A stretch of DNA of 6,649 bases from Alphaproteobacteria bacterium (GCA_017308345.1 JAFKFE010001019.1:1-6649); one strand, 5' to 3'. Positions 1-6,008 are shown, numbered from the stretch's first letter. The notes: generated from the sequence alone by a model not told the origin. Made by a program: numbers and translations.

Positions 1-939
1 GCGATCGCCGAAGGCGACATGGCGATGCTGGCGGTGCCGGCATCGCATGTGACCGGGCTGGTCGCCATCATCCTGACCGCGATGCGCGTCGCGGGCTGCA
101 CCGTCATCCAGCGCGCCTTCAAGGCGCGCCAGTTCCTCGAACTCGCCTCCCGCGAGAAGATCAACTTCACCGTCGTCGTCCCCGCCATCTACAACCTGCT
201 GCTGCTCGATCCCGATTTCATGCAGTTCGACCTTTCCAACTGGAAGGTCGCCGGGTTCGGAGGAGCTGCAATGCCGGAGGCCACGATCGAGCGCCTGGCG
301 GCCGCGCTGCCCAACCTTACCTTGTGCAACGTCTACGGCTCGACCGAAACAAGTTCGCCCGTGACGATGATGCCGCTCGGCGACATCACCAAGGCGCCCA
401 GTTCCGTGGGCAAAGTGCTGCCTTGCGCCGACATCATCATCGTCGACGATCAAGGGCATGAAGTTCCGCCGGGGCAGAGCGGCGAGCTTCTGATCGGCGG
501 CGCCGTCGTCGTCCCGGGATATTGGGACAATCCCGCGGGCAACAAGGCCGGTTTCGTCATGGGCTATTGGGTGTCCGGCGATATCGGTTCGAAAGACGAG
601 CAAGGCTATGTCTATGTCTTCGACCGCAAGAAGGACATGATCAACAGGGCCGGCTTCAAGGTCTACTGCATCGAGGTCGAAAGCACGCTCGCGCATATTC
701 CCGGCCTCGTCGAAAGCGCGGTGGTGGGCAAGCCGGATCCCGTCCTGGGCGAACGGGTGCACGCCTTCATCTACAGTGACGGCTCACTGAGCGACGAGGC
801 CGCCGTCAAGAGTTTCTGCGCTGAGCGCCTGTCCGACTACAAGGTGCCGGACGGCGTGACCTTCCTGAAGGAACCATTGCCCCGCAACGCCAACGGCAAT
901 GTGCTGAAGAATTCACTGCGCGCGCTGATCACCGGGTAG
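1..939 (+). CDS. Acyl-CoA ligase (class I adenylate-forming enzyme), 5' end outside window
   Basis: The frame is open from base 1, so this is the last 312 residues of a protein of roughly 500. The enzyme would activate a carboxylic acid through an acyl-adenylate to its CoA thioester in the cytoplasm. Visible core motifs in order: the A4-like SHVTG near residues 15-19, the A5 motif YGSTE at 112-116, the A7 aspartate in SGDIG (D194), and A8 around DRKKD (208-212) followed by the hinge and the IEVE segment (224-227). The C-terminal A10 motif reads PLPRNANGNVLK (292-303). The position normally held by the catalytic lysine (GK) is Asn300 (codon AAT, 898-900), so adenylation may be weak or absent. 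The A3 phosphate loop lies outside the window. The acyl-CoA dehydrogenase gene follows after about 100 bases in the same direction, which suggests one pathway. Family assignment is secure; the substrate (fatty, aromatic or alicyclic acid) is unknown. Confidence 0.93.
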   Translation, partial: AIAEGDMAMLAVPASHVTGLVAIILTAMRVAGCTVIQRAFKARQFLELASREKINFTVVVPAIYNLLLLDPDFMQFDLSNWKVAGFGGAAMPEATIERLAAALPNLTLCNVYGSTETSSPVTMMPLGDITKAPSSVGKVLPCADIIIVDDQGHEVPPGQSGELLIGGAVVVPGYWDNPAGNKAGFVMGYWVSGDIGSKDEQGYVYVFDRKKDMINRAGFKVYCIEVESTLAHIPGLVESAVVGKPDPVLGERVHAFIYSDGSLSDEAAVKSFCAERLSDYKVPDGVTFLKEPLPRNANGNVLKNSLRALITG

Positions 940-1028
940 GCGGCCGAGGCGCGAGCTTCAGGCCGGAAGTCGAGCCCGCGATATCAGCCGAAGCGCTCCG
1001 AAGAAATCCTCGATCGGGGGTCATGACG

Positions 1029-1034
1029 AAAGGA
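1029..1034 (+). promoter_or_regulatory. Ribosome binding site of the acyl-CoA dehydrogenase gene
   Basis: AAAGGA lies two bases before the ATG at 1037 and five bases before the ATG at 1040. The spacing favours the second ATG as the main start, though the first cannot be excluded. A five-codon frame (ATG at 1023) runs through this site, and its TGA overlaps the ATG at 1040. Confidence 0.6.
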
Positions 1035-1039
1035 AGATG

Positions 1040-2296
1040 ATGAACTTCGAATATTCACCAAAGGTCCAGTCTTTCAAGGCGGAACTCAACCGGTTCATGG
1101 AAGATCACATCCTGCCCAACGACCGGCGCTGGCATGAAATAGTCAACTCCGGCGCCTATCCAAGCGAAGTGGTCGAGCCGCTGAAGGACAAGGCCAGGAG
1201 CGCCGGGCTTTGGAACCTGTTCCTTCCCGCGCTTCGTCCGGACGAACCGGGGACGGCGCTGAGCAATGTCGACTATGCGCCCCTGGCCGAGATCATGGGG
1301 CGCGTGCCCTGGGCTTCGGAGGTGTTCAATTGCAGCGCGCCGGACACAGGCAACATGGAAATTCTCCACATGTTCGCCACACCGGCCCAGCGGGAGCAAT
1401 GGCTCAATCCGCTGCTGCACGGCAAGATACGGTCTGGCGTGTCCATCACCGAGCCGGACGTGGCATCGTCGGACCCGACCAACCTCTCCACGACGATCGA
1501 TCGCGACGGCGACCATTTTGTCATCAACGGGAGCAAATGGTTCACGACGGGCGCGCTGCATCCGCTCTTTGCCTTCACCCTGGTGTTCGGCGTTTCCGAC
1601 AGGTCGCCGGACGCGCCGAAACATTCCAAGCATTCCTTCGTGATCGTGCCGGTGGGCACGCCCGGATTCAGCGTCGTGCGCGATGTCACCCTGATGCACC
1701 ACCACTCGCCCGAAGGACATTGCGAGGTGCGCTTCGAAAATGTCCGCGTGCCGGTCACGAATCTCCTTGGAGAGGAGGGGGCGGGGTTCGCCATCGCGCA
1801 GGCCCGTCTGGGACCGGGCCGGATCCATCATTGCATGCGCACGATCGGCCAATGCGAACTCGCCCTGGAACTGATGTGCGATCGCGCGCTCAGCCGATCC
1901 ACCTTCGGCAAATCCCTGGCGGACAATGCCAACATCCAGGACTGGATCGCCGAATCCCGGATCGAGATCGAGCAGGCCCGGCTGTTGAACCTGAAAGCGG
2001 CCTGGCTTATGGACGTTGCCGGGAACAAGGCCGCCAAAAGAGAAATATCGGCAATCAAAGTCGTTGCCGCTCGTTTACAGACAAAGGTTGCCGACCGGGC
2101 TATGCAGGTCTTTGGAGCAAAAGGATTGACTTCGGATACTCCGCTTGCATTTCTGTGGACTTGGGGCCGGGCGCTGCGCTACATCGACGGGCCTGACGAG
2201 GTTCATCTGCGCGGCATCGCTCGCGACGAACTGAAGGCCGCGAAAATGCGCGGGGCAGCGGCGAATTCCGCGAAAGACGTGCCGCCCGCGATTTGA
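1040..2296 (+). CDS. Acyl-CoA dehydrogenase, ACAD10/11-like
   Basis: This 418-residue flavoprotein would introduce a 2,3 double bond into an acyl-CoA and pass electrons to ETF. The layout is the standard one: an all-alpha N-terminal domain (to about residue 125), a middle beta domain with the flavin/substrate segment SITEPDVASSD (135-145) and KWFTT (166-170), then the C-terminal helical domain with RSTFGK and QVFGAKGLTSDTPLA. The end reads RYIDGPDEVHLRGIAR. This aligns without gaps with the YEGTxxI-type end of medium-chain enzymes, putting Asp383 at the catalytic Glu position; the GPDEVH signature is typical of the ACAD10/11 branch. That branch in animals is linked to 4-hydroxy acyl-CoA catabolism, but bacterial members are varied, so the substrate stays open. 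The start at 1040 is chosen for RBS spacing; 1037 would add one Met. The ligase lies upstream and the regulator starts 41 bases downstream, probably in the same transcript. Confidence 0.95.
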   Translation: MNFEYSPKVQSFKAELNRFMEDHILPNDRRWHEIVNSGAYPSEVVEPLKDKARSAGLWNLFLPALRPDEPGTALSNVDYAPLAEIMGRVPWASEVFNCSAPDTGNMEILHMFATPAQREQWLNPLLHGKIRSGVSITEPDVASSDPTNLSTTIDRDGDHFVINGSKWFTTGALHPLFAFTLVFGVSDRSPDAPKHSKHSFVIVPVGTPGFSVVRDVTLMHHHSPEGHCEVRFENVRVPVTNLLGEEGAGFAIAQARLGPGRIHHCMRTIGQCELALELMCDRALSRSTFGKSLADNANIQDWIAESRIEIEQARLLNLKAAWLMDVAGNKAAKREISAIKVVAARLQTKVADRAMQVFGAKGLTSDTPLAFLWTWGRALRYIDGPDEVHLRGIARDELKAAKMRGAAANSAKDVPPAI

Positions 2297-2325
2297 GCAA
2301 GATCACCGCGGATACTGCGGCCACC

Positions 2326-2330
2326 AAAGG
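2326..2330 (+). promoter_or_regulatory. Ribosome binding site that sets the GntR start
   Basis: AAAGG stands seven bases before the ATG at 2338. The same frame could begin at a TTG at 2293 that overlaps the dehydrogenase stop codon, but that TTG has no comparable purine-rich site, and the 15 extra residues do not look like GntR sequence. Confidence 0.6.
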
Positions 2331-2337
2331 CGTAAGA

Positions 2338-3333
2338 ATGCTGAACATCGAGAAATTGAGCGTCCCGCCCGCGTATCAGGTCGTGTCGAACGAGTTGAGG
2401 CGGCACATTCTTGCCGGCTCGCTGCGGCCGGGCGATCCCTTGCCCAGCGAAGTCGAGCTCGCCGCCCGATTCGGCGTCAACCGCTCGACCGTGCGCGAAG
2501 GCATACGCCAGCTCGAAAGCGACGGCCTGGTCAGGCGCGAGGGGCGCAAGCGGCTCCTCGTGACGATACCGGATCATGCGGACCTGACGCCGCGCACGAC
2601 GCGTGCGCTCGTCATGCGCGCCGTGACCTTCGGCGAGCTTTGGGATGTGTCGCGGGTGCTGGAGCCCCTCGCGGCCAGGCTCGCCGCGGAAAACATCACG
2701 GAGGCGGAACTGGACGCCCTCAAGCAGAATCTCGAGGCAACGAAGCAGGCCGTCGAGCGGGGGCAGTCGCCGGGCATCCTCGACCTGGAATTCCATACGC
2801 TGCTGTCGGAGGCCGCCCACAATCACGCGCTGCTTTTGTGCCGGGAGCCGGTGGGCCGGTTGCTCTATCCCGCGTTCGAGCAGATCCAGCCCCAGCTTCC
2901 CCAGGCTGCCGGTCGCCTGATAAAAGCGCATACGGAGATCGCGGAGGCGCTGGATTTCAGCTTTCGCGCGGCGCGTTCGGCAAAGAACGTCTCGATCGCG
3001 GCCTGGAAGGCGGCGGTTCCGGCGCATGCCATGAAGGCAGTCCGCTCCTGCTCCAACTGGTCCTCCAGCGGCCGATTGAAATTCTCACGGAAGAGGCGCC
3101 GGGTGCGGACCAGGGCCTCGCGGTTGCCGCCCGACAGCTTTTCCGCGATGGCGGTAGCGCTCCGCAGCAGTTCCGGTGCCGGCACCGTCATTGCAACAAG
3201 TCCGAGGCTCTCGGCCTCGTCGGCGGTCAGCTCTCCTTTCAGGAACGCGAACTTCAGCGCTCTGCCCAGGCCGACCGTGCGAGGCAGGAAGTGCGACAGG
3301 CCGCCGTCCGGCACCGCCGCGATGGCATCATAG
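2338..3333 (+). CDS. GntR-family regulator (FadR/FCD type) with its C-terminus replaced by antisense-derived sequence
   Basis: The open frame encodes 331 residues, against about 230-250 for the family. Residues 13-72 form the winged helix DNA-binding domain, with LPSEVELAARFGVNRSTVRE (35-54) and the wing at GLVRREGRK. An FCD ligand-binding domain follows, with the metal-site pair D149 and H153 (DLEFH) and a third ligand-like H198 in AHTEIAEAL. Family-like sequence stops at about residue 205-207 (2950-2958). From there to the stop at 3333 the frame is the antisense of the crotonase gene and has no regulator character. The last FCD helix, which normally carries a fourth metal-binding His about 22 residues after H198, is therefore missing. 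DNA binding may survive while effector sensing is impaired. It sits directly behind the dehydrogenase gene and is the likely local regulator of the TGTCNGACA sites. GntR/FCD assignment is firm; whether the product is functional is uncertain. Confidence 0.85.
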   Translation: MLNIEKLSVPPAYQVVSNELRRHILAGSLRPGDPLPSEVELAARFGVNRSTVREGIRQLESDGLVRREGRKRLLVTIPDHADLTPRTTRALVMRAVTFGELWDVSRVLEPLAARLAAENITEAELDALKQNLEATKQAVERGQSPGILDLEFHTLLSEAAHNHALLLCREPVGRLLYPAFEQIQPQLPQAAGRLIKAHTEIAEALDFSFRAARSAKNVSIAAWKAAVPAHAMKAVRSCSNWSSSGRLKFSRKRRRVRTRASRLPPDSFSAMAVALRSSSGAGTVIATSPRLSASSAVSSPFRNANFSALPRPTVRGRKCDRPPSGTAAMAS

Positions 3334-3734
3334 GCATATACAAAGCGGCAATCGCGTGCGGCCACCGTCACATCGCAAGCCATCAGGATGCTGAGCCCGG
3401 CTCCCGCCACCACCCCATGGACGCAGGCGACCGTCGGCTTGGACAGGCGCGTCAGCCGCAGGATGGTCCTGTTCAGGCAATGGATCGTAGCGCCGGCGGC
3501 AGCCGGCGCGTCCTCGGCGACGCGCAGATAATCCAGATCGCCGCCGGCCATGAAGGCCCGGCCCTCGCCACGCATCAGCACGGCGCGGATATCCGTGGCG
3601 CCGTCGATCTGAGCCAGCAGCCCGTCAAGCTCCTCGATCATGTCCAGCGTCAGCGCGTTCAAGGCCTCCTCGCGGTCGAAGGCGATCGTCGCGATGCCTC
3701 CTGCTCTTTGCAGCGAAACGAACCGGCGAGTCAT
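2865..3734 (-). CDS. Crotonase-fold protein (enoyl-CoA isomerase/hydratase family), C-terminus extended by read-through
   Basis: This minus-strand frame of 289 residues starts at the ATG at 3734-3732. It has the crotonase oxyanion-hole segment AFMAGGDL (60-67), the second one at GVVAGAGLSILMACD (107-121), and FLPRTVG (149-155). Aligned with mitochondrial enoyl-CoA hydratase, the two catalytic glutamates are replaced by Ser115 and Tyr135. The aspartate of the PDGG motif (D143) matches the catalytic Asp of PaaG-like enoyl-CoA isomerases. An isomerase or related role is therefore more likely than plain hydration. Family-like sequence ends at about FFAERAARKLK (250-260). The remaining 29 residues are the antisense of the GntR gene, so the native stop codon appears lost. 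The core fold seems complete. It diverges from the second crotonase over a short region holding a candidate operator. Confidence 0.88.
   Translation of the reverse strand: MTRRFVSLQRAGGIATIAFDREEALNALTLDMIEELDGLLAQIDGATDIRAVLMRGEGRAFMAGGDLDYLRVAEDAPAAAGATIHCLNRTILRLTRLSKPTVACVHGVVAGAGLSILMACDVTVAARDCRFVYAYDAIAAVPDGGLSHFLPRTVGLGRALKFAFLKGELTADEAESLGLVAMTVPAPELLRSATAIAEKLSGGNREALVRTRRLFRENFNRPLEDQLEQERTAFMACAGTAAFQAAIETFFAERAARKLKSSASAISVCAFIRRPAAWGSWGWICSNAG
2952..2966. other. Tail-to-tail junction of the GntR and crotonase genes
   Basis: Family-like sequence of the plus-strand regulator ends just left of this interval, at the codons for AEAL (2941-2952). That of the minus-strand crotonase ends at its right edge, at the codons for ERAAR. 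No stop codon for either gene and no intergenic sequence lie between them. This is what a deletion joining two convergent genes at their 3' ends would leave. The exact breakpoint cannot be fixed without an intact relative; an inversion endpoint or assembly chimera would look the same. Confidence 0.6.
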
Positions 3735-3760
3735 GGCTTTTACCGTCCAATTTGTCTAAC

Positions 3761-3769
3761 TGTCGGACA
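3761..3769. promoter_or_regulatory. Candidate GntR operator between the divergent crotonase genes
   Basis: TGTCGGACA is a perfect 4+1+4 inverted repeat and is followed by A, giving TGTCNGACAA. It lies 27 bases before the minus-strand crotonase start and 54 bases before the plus-strand one, so it could control both. A further TTGTC half-site stands at 3752-3756. The pattern fits the TNGTNNNACNA consensus known for FadR-subfamily GntR proteins except at its first base. The same nine bases recur, on the opposite strand, before the transporter genes. Confidence 0.55.
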
Positions 3770-3810
3770 AGCCGACGTTGATGGCGGACACGAAACTTGT
3801 CAACTCCAAG

Positions 3811-3816
3811 AAAGGG
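3811..3816 (+). promoter_or_regulatory. Ribosome binding site that sets the GTG start of the second crotonase
   Basis: AAAGGG lies seven bases before GTG 3824. A TTG at 3797 in the same frame would place this site inside the coding region and add nine residues (MSTPRKGNP) that family members do not need. Confidence 0.6.
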
Positions 3817-3823
3817 CAATCCG

Positions 3824-4675
3824 GTGGACACTGAAATCAAATGCGAGGTGGATGGACGCGTCGCGACGATCACGTTGGACGGGCCAGCGAAGCTGAACGC
3901 CATAACGCAGAATGGCATAGACGATCTTTTCGAAGCTCTTGATGAGGTCGACCGCAACGATGCCGTAAGGGCGGTCGTGGTGACGGGGGCGGGCCGGGCA
4001 TTCTGCGCGGGGACCGACCTGACCAACGGTTTCGCCCTGCCCACCGGTGGCGATCCGGTGACCGGCGAAGGCGTGCCGGCCGACCTCGGCGCAAAAGTCG
4101 TGCTGCGTATTTTCCGGATGAACAAGCCGGTCATCGGCGCGATCAACGGCCCTGCGGTCGGGTTTGGGGCCTCGGTTACACTCCCGATGGATATGCGGAT
4201 CTGCTCGACCCAGGCCCGCTTCGGCTATGTCTTTGTCCGGCGCGCCATCGTGGCGGAGTCCTGCTCGAGCTGGTTCCTGCCGCGCATCGTGGGTATCGCG
4301 AATGCCGTCGAATGGATGATGACCGGCAGGATGATCGAGGCCGACGAAGCGTTGGCTAAAGGGCTCGTCCATGAAGTCGTCAGCCCGGAAGACCTGATGG
4401 CGCGGGCGCTGCGGAAGGCGAACGAGATCGCCGCCGACGGGGCGCCCGTTTCAGTCGCGATGACGCGGCGTCTGCTCTGGCGCATGCTGGGCGCGAGCCA
4501 TCCAATCGTTGCGCATCGTTACGAGTCGCGGGCGCTGGTGGCTGCCCTTGCGCTGCCGGACGTCGCCGAGGCCATGGCCGCATATAAGGAAAAACGGCGG
4601 CCAGGTTTCAACGCCTCGATCAGTGCTCATGATCTTGCCTCCGACTGGTGGGCCAGCGACGACACGCCCTTGTAG
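3824..4675 (+). CDS. Enoyl-CoA hydratase/isomerase-family (crotonase-fold) protein
   Basis: The product has 283 residues, slightly longer than the usual 255-270. It shows the crotonase core: VDGRVATITLDGP (9-21), the oxyanion-hole segment FCAGTDL (60-66), the second one at GPAVGFGAS (109-117), and SSWFLPRIVG (148-157). The two glutamates of classical enoyl-CoA hydratase are replaced by Ser117 and Phe137. Glu145 in RRAIVAESCSSW occupies the position of the PaaG-type aspartate, a layout seen in a branch of crotonases with RRGxxPE-SSWFLPR sequences. It probably acts as hydratase, isomerase or another CoA-thioester enzyme of the same pathway; the exact reaction is open. It is clearly different in sequence from the minus-strand crotonase, so the two are unlikely to be a recent duplication. 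The GTG start is chosen from the AAAGGG ribosome binding site. A candidate GntR operator lies upstream. Confidence 0.92.
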   Translation: MDTEIKCEVDGRVATITLDGPAKLNAITQNGIDDLFEALDEVDRNDAVRAVVVTGAGRAFCAGTDLTNGFALPTGGDPVTGEGVPADLGAKVVLRIFRMNKPVIGAINGPAVGFGASVTLPMDMRICSTQARFGYVFVRRAIVAESCSSWFLPRIVGIANAVEWMMTGRMIEADEALAKGLVHEVVSPEDLMARALRKANEIAADGAPVSVAMTRRLLWRMLGASHPIVAHRYESRALVAALALPDVAEAMAAYKEKRRPGFNASISAHDLASDWWASDDTPL

Positions 4676-4717
4676 CGATTTGTGTTCAGCAAAATCGAGC
4701 GGCGACCATCAACGGCG

Positions 4718-4747
4718 TTGACGGGCATAGCCAGACATGGTTATGTC
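4718..4747 (+). promoter_or_regulatory. Candidate sigma-70-type promoter of the transporter genes
   Basis: TTGACG at 4718-4723 matches five of six bases of the -35 consensus. A weak TATGTC -10 element at 4742-4747 follows with an 18-base spacer. The TGTCCGACA palindrome overlaps the -10 element, as expected if a bound repressor blocks the polymerase. The -10 match is poor, so this is tentative. Confidence 0.35.
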
Positions 4748-4752
4748 CGACA
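4744..4752. promoter_or_regulatory. Candidate GntR operator upstream of the transporter genes
   Basis: TGTCCGACA is the exact reverse complement of the nine-base palindrome at 3761-3769, and here too an A follows. It lies about 120 bases before the binding-protein start in the 196-base region between the second crotonase and the transporter. The shared palindrome suggests that one regulator controls both the catabolic and the uptake genes. Confidence 0.55.
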
Positions 4753-4771
4753 ATCAGTCAGTCGGTTAAAT

Positions 4772-4784
4772 CGACAACATGTCG
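4772..4784. repeat. Inverted repeat CGACA-ACA-TGTCG
   Basis: Perfect five-base arms around a three-base centre, 19 bases beyond the TGTCCGACA site. The arms are the same CGACA/TGTCG half-sites in outward order, so this may be a secondary binding site or part of a cooperative array. Short enough that chance is possible. Confidence 0.4.
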
Positions 4785-4857
4785 TACGCCTCGATTGAGT
4801 GGGGAGAGAGTCGAATTTCCAATGGCAGCCGGGCCTGGCCTGGCTGTGGGTTCGTTC

Positions 4858-4865
4858 AAGGGAGG
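4858..4865 (+). promoter_or_regulatory. Strong ribosome binding site of the binding-protein gene
   Basis: AAGGGAGG stands six bases before ATG 4872. It settles the start in preference to an in-frame ATG at 4779, which would put 31 residues of non-signal sequence before a good signal peptide. Confidence 0.75.
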
Positions 4866-4871
4866 AAAGTC

Positions 4872-5996
4872 ATGAATTTCTGGAAATCCGCCGCCTTGGG
4901 TCTGGCAACCGCAGCGGTCGCGGCCCTGTCGGTGACGTCGCAGGCGATGGCTGAGAAGCGGCACAAGATCTATCTGAGCATGAGCTATATCGGCAACGAC
5001 TGGCAGGCCGAGGCGGCCAATATGCTGAAGGCCATGGCGGCGTCGAAGGAGTATGCCGACAAGGTGGATCTGAAGGTCCAGGTGGCCGGCCCGAACGCCC
5101 AGAAGCAGATCCAGCAGATAAACGCCATGGTGCAGGCCGGGGCGGAGGCGATCATCGTCTACCCGATCTCACCCACCGCGCTCAACGAAGCGGTCAAGAA
5201 TGCCTGCGCCAAGGGCGTCACCATCGTCGCCTATGACGGTGTGATCGAGGAGCCGTGCGCCTACAACGTCCATATCGATCAGGCCGAATGGGGCCGGGTG
5301 ACGGCGCAGTGGCTTGCCGACAAACTCGGCGGCAAGGGCAATATCGTGATGATCACCGGTGTCTCCGGAACCTCCGTCGACACGCTGCGCAACAAGGCCG
5401 CTCGCGAGGTTTTCGCGAAATATCCCGACATCAAGGTGGTCGCCGAGGCGAATGGCATGTGGAGCCAGGCGGTCGCCCGCACCGAGTTGGCGAAGATCGT
5501 GGCCACCCATAGCTGGGATACGCTGAACGGCTTGTGGATGCAGGTCGGCTGCTACACGGCTAACTCGATGCAGCTCGAGGCTGGTGTCGCCGACGACAAG
5601 GTTCTGCCTTGCGCGGGCGAGGGATCCAATGGCCACCGTGTGCAGATGCTTCCCAAGGACACGCAGGCCGCCGGCTCGAACGGCACCTACAGGCCGCTCG
5701 GCGCGCCCAGCATCTCGGCGAGCTCGCAAGCCTATCCGGGCGCTTATGCCTTCAAGATCGCGATGGAGGTCTTGGCGAAGAAGAAAGTCGAGAAGACCAC
5801 GCTCCTGTCTCCCGGCGCGGTCACGAACGACAAGGTCAAGCTGTGCCAGACTGGCTCCTGGGAGGAAATGAAGGCCGGCTGCAACACGTTCCAGCCCGAG
5901 ATCATTCCCAATCCCGGCTGGTACGCCTCGATCTTCTCGCCGGATCTGCCGCAGGTCGGCCTCAACGCCGCGCTTACCGGCACGCCTGAAGAGTAA
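4872..5996 (+). CDS. Sugar-type ABC transporter periplasmic substrate-binding protein
   Basis: The product has 374 residues. Residues 1-27 are a typical Sec signal peptide: Lys at 5, a hydrophobic stretch from A7 to V21, and cleavage expected after AMA27. There is no lipobox cysteine, so the mature protein should be free in the periplasm. The rest reads as a type I (RbsB-like, Peripla_BP_4) binding protein: beta strand KIYLSMSYIGNDW (32-44), QIQQINAMVQAGAEAIIVYP (79-98), KGVTIVAYDG (114-123), and the second lobe starting near GNIVMITG (156-163). Tryptophans at 44, 140, 197 and 222 are candidate ligand stackers. The mature protein has six cysteines (112, 129, 227, 247, 325, 337), which is many for this family. 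It is followed by a hairpin and the ATPase gene, and preceded by a candidate GntR operator. The ligand is unknown: a sugar, cyclitol, glycoside or other polar ring compound is plausible given the neighbouring CoA-thioester genes. Confidence 0.94.
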   Translation: MNFWKSAALGLATAAVAALSVTSQAMAEKRHKIYLSMSYIGNDWQAEAANMLKAMAASKEYADKVDLKVQVAGPNAQKQIQQINAMVQAGAEAIIVYPISPTALNEAVKNACAKGVTIVAYDGVIEEPCAYNVHIDQAEWGRVTAQWLADKLGGKGNIVMITGVSGTSVDTLRNKAAREVFAKYPDIKVVAEANGMWSQAVARTELAKIVATHSWDTLNGLWMQVGCYTANSMQLEAGVADDKVLPCAGEGSNGHRVQMLPKDTQAAGSNGTYRPLGAPSISASSQAYPGAYAFKIAMEVLAKKKVEKTTLLSPGAVTNDKVKLCQTGSWEEMKAGCNTFQPEIIPNPGWYASIFSPDLPQVGLNAALTGTPEE

Positions 5997-6008
5997 TCGG
6001 CGCACGAA

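Noticed and set aside
828..838. TGTCCGACT inside the ligase gene as a third GntR operator
   Set aside because: It has one mismatch to the palindrome and lies within coding sequence of a conserved protein, so codon content explains it.
1023..1040. Five-codon leader frame (MTKGR) whose TGA overlaps the dehydrogenase ATG
   Set aside because: Its only upstream signal is a G-run two bases away, and so short a frame arises easily by chance.
1055..1852. Long minus-strand open frame of 265 codons opposite the acyl-CoA dehydrogenase gene
   Set aside because: It is antisense to a gene with strong family motifs, its product is Arg/His/Pro-rich without recognisable motifs, and such frames are common in GC-rich DNA.
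2203..3027. Minus-strand open frame of 274 codons opposite the GntR gene
   Set aside because: No motif, and it is antisense to the winged-helix domain and the dehydrogenase end, both clear on the plus strand.
3775..3803. Minus-strand TTGACA (3803-3798) as a -35 box for the first crotonase
   Set aside because: The -35 match is perfect, but the bases 17-18 positions downstream (CAACGT) do not resemble a -10 element.
2640..3896. Plus-strand open frame of 418 codons crossing the GntR gene, the crotonase and the intergenic region
   Set aside because: The translation is Gly/Arg/Gln-rich without motifs and crosses three better-supported features, so it is a shadow frame.
4676..4701. CGATTT...AAATCG pairing after the second crotonase as a terminator
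   Set aside because: Only six AT-rich pairs with a ten-base loop and no T-run; too weak to call.
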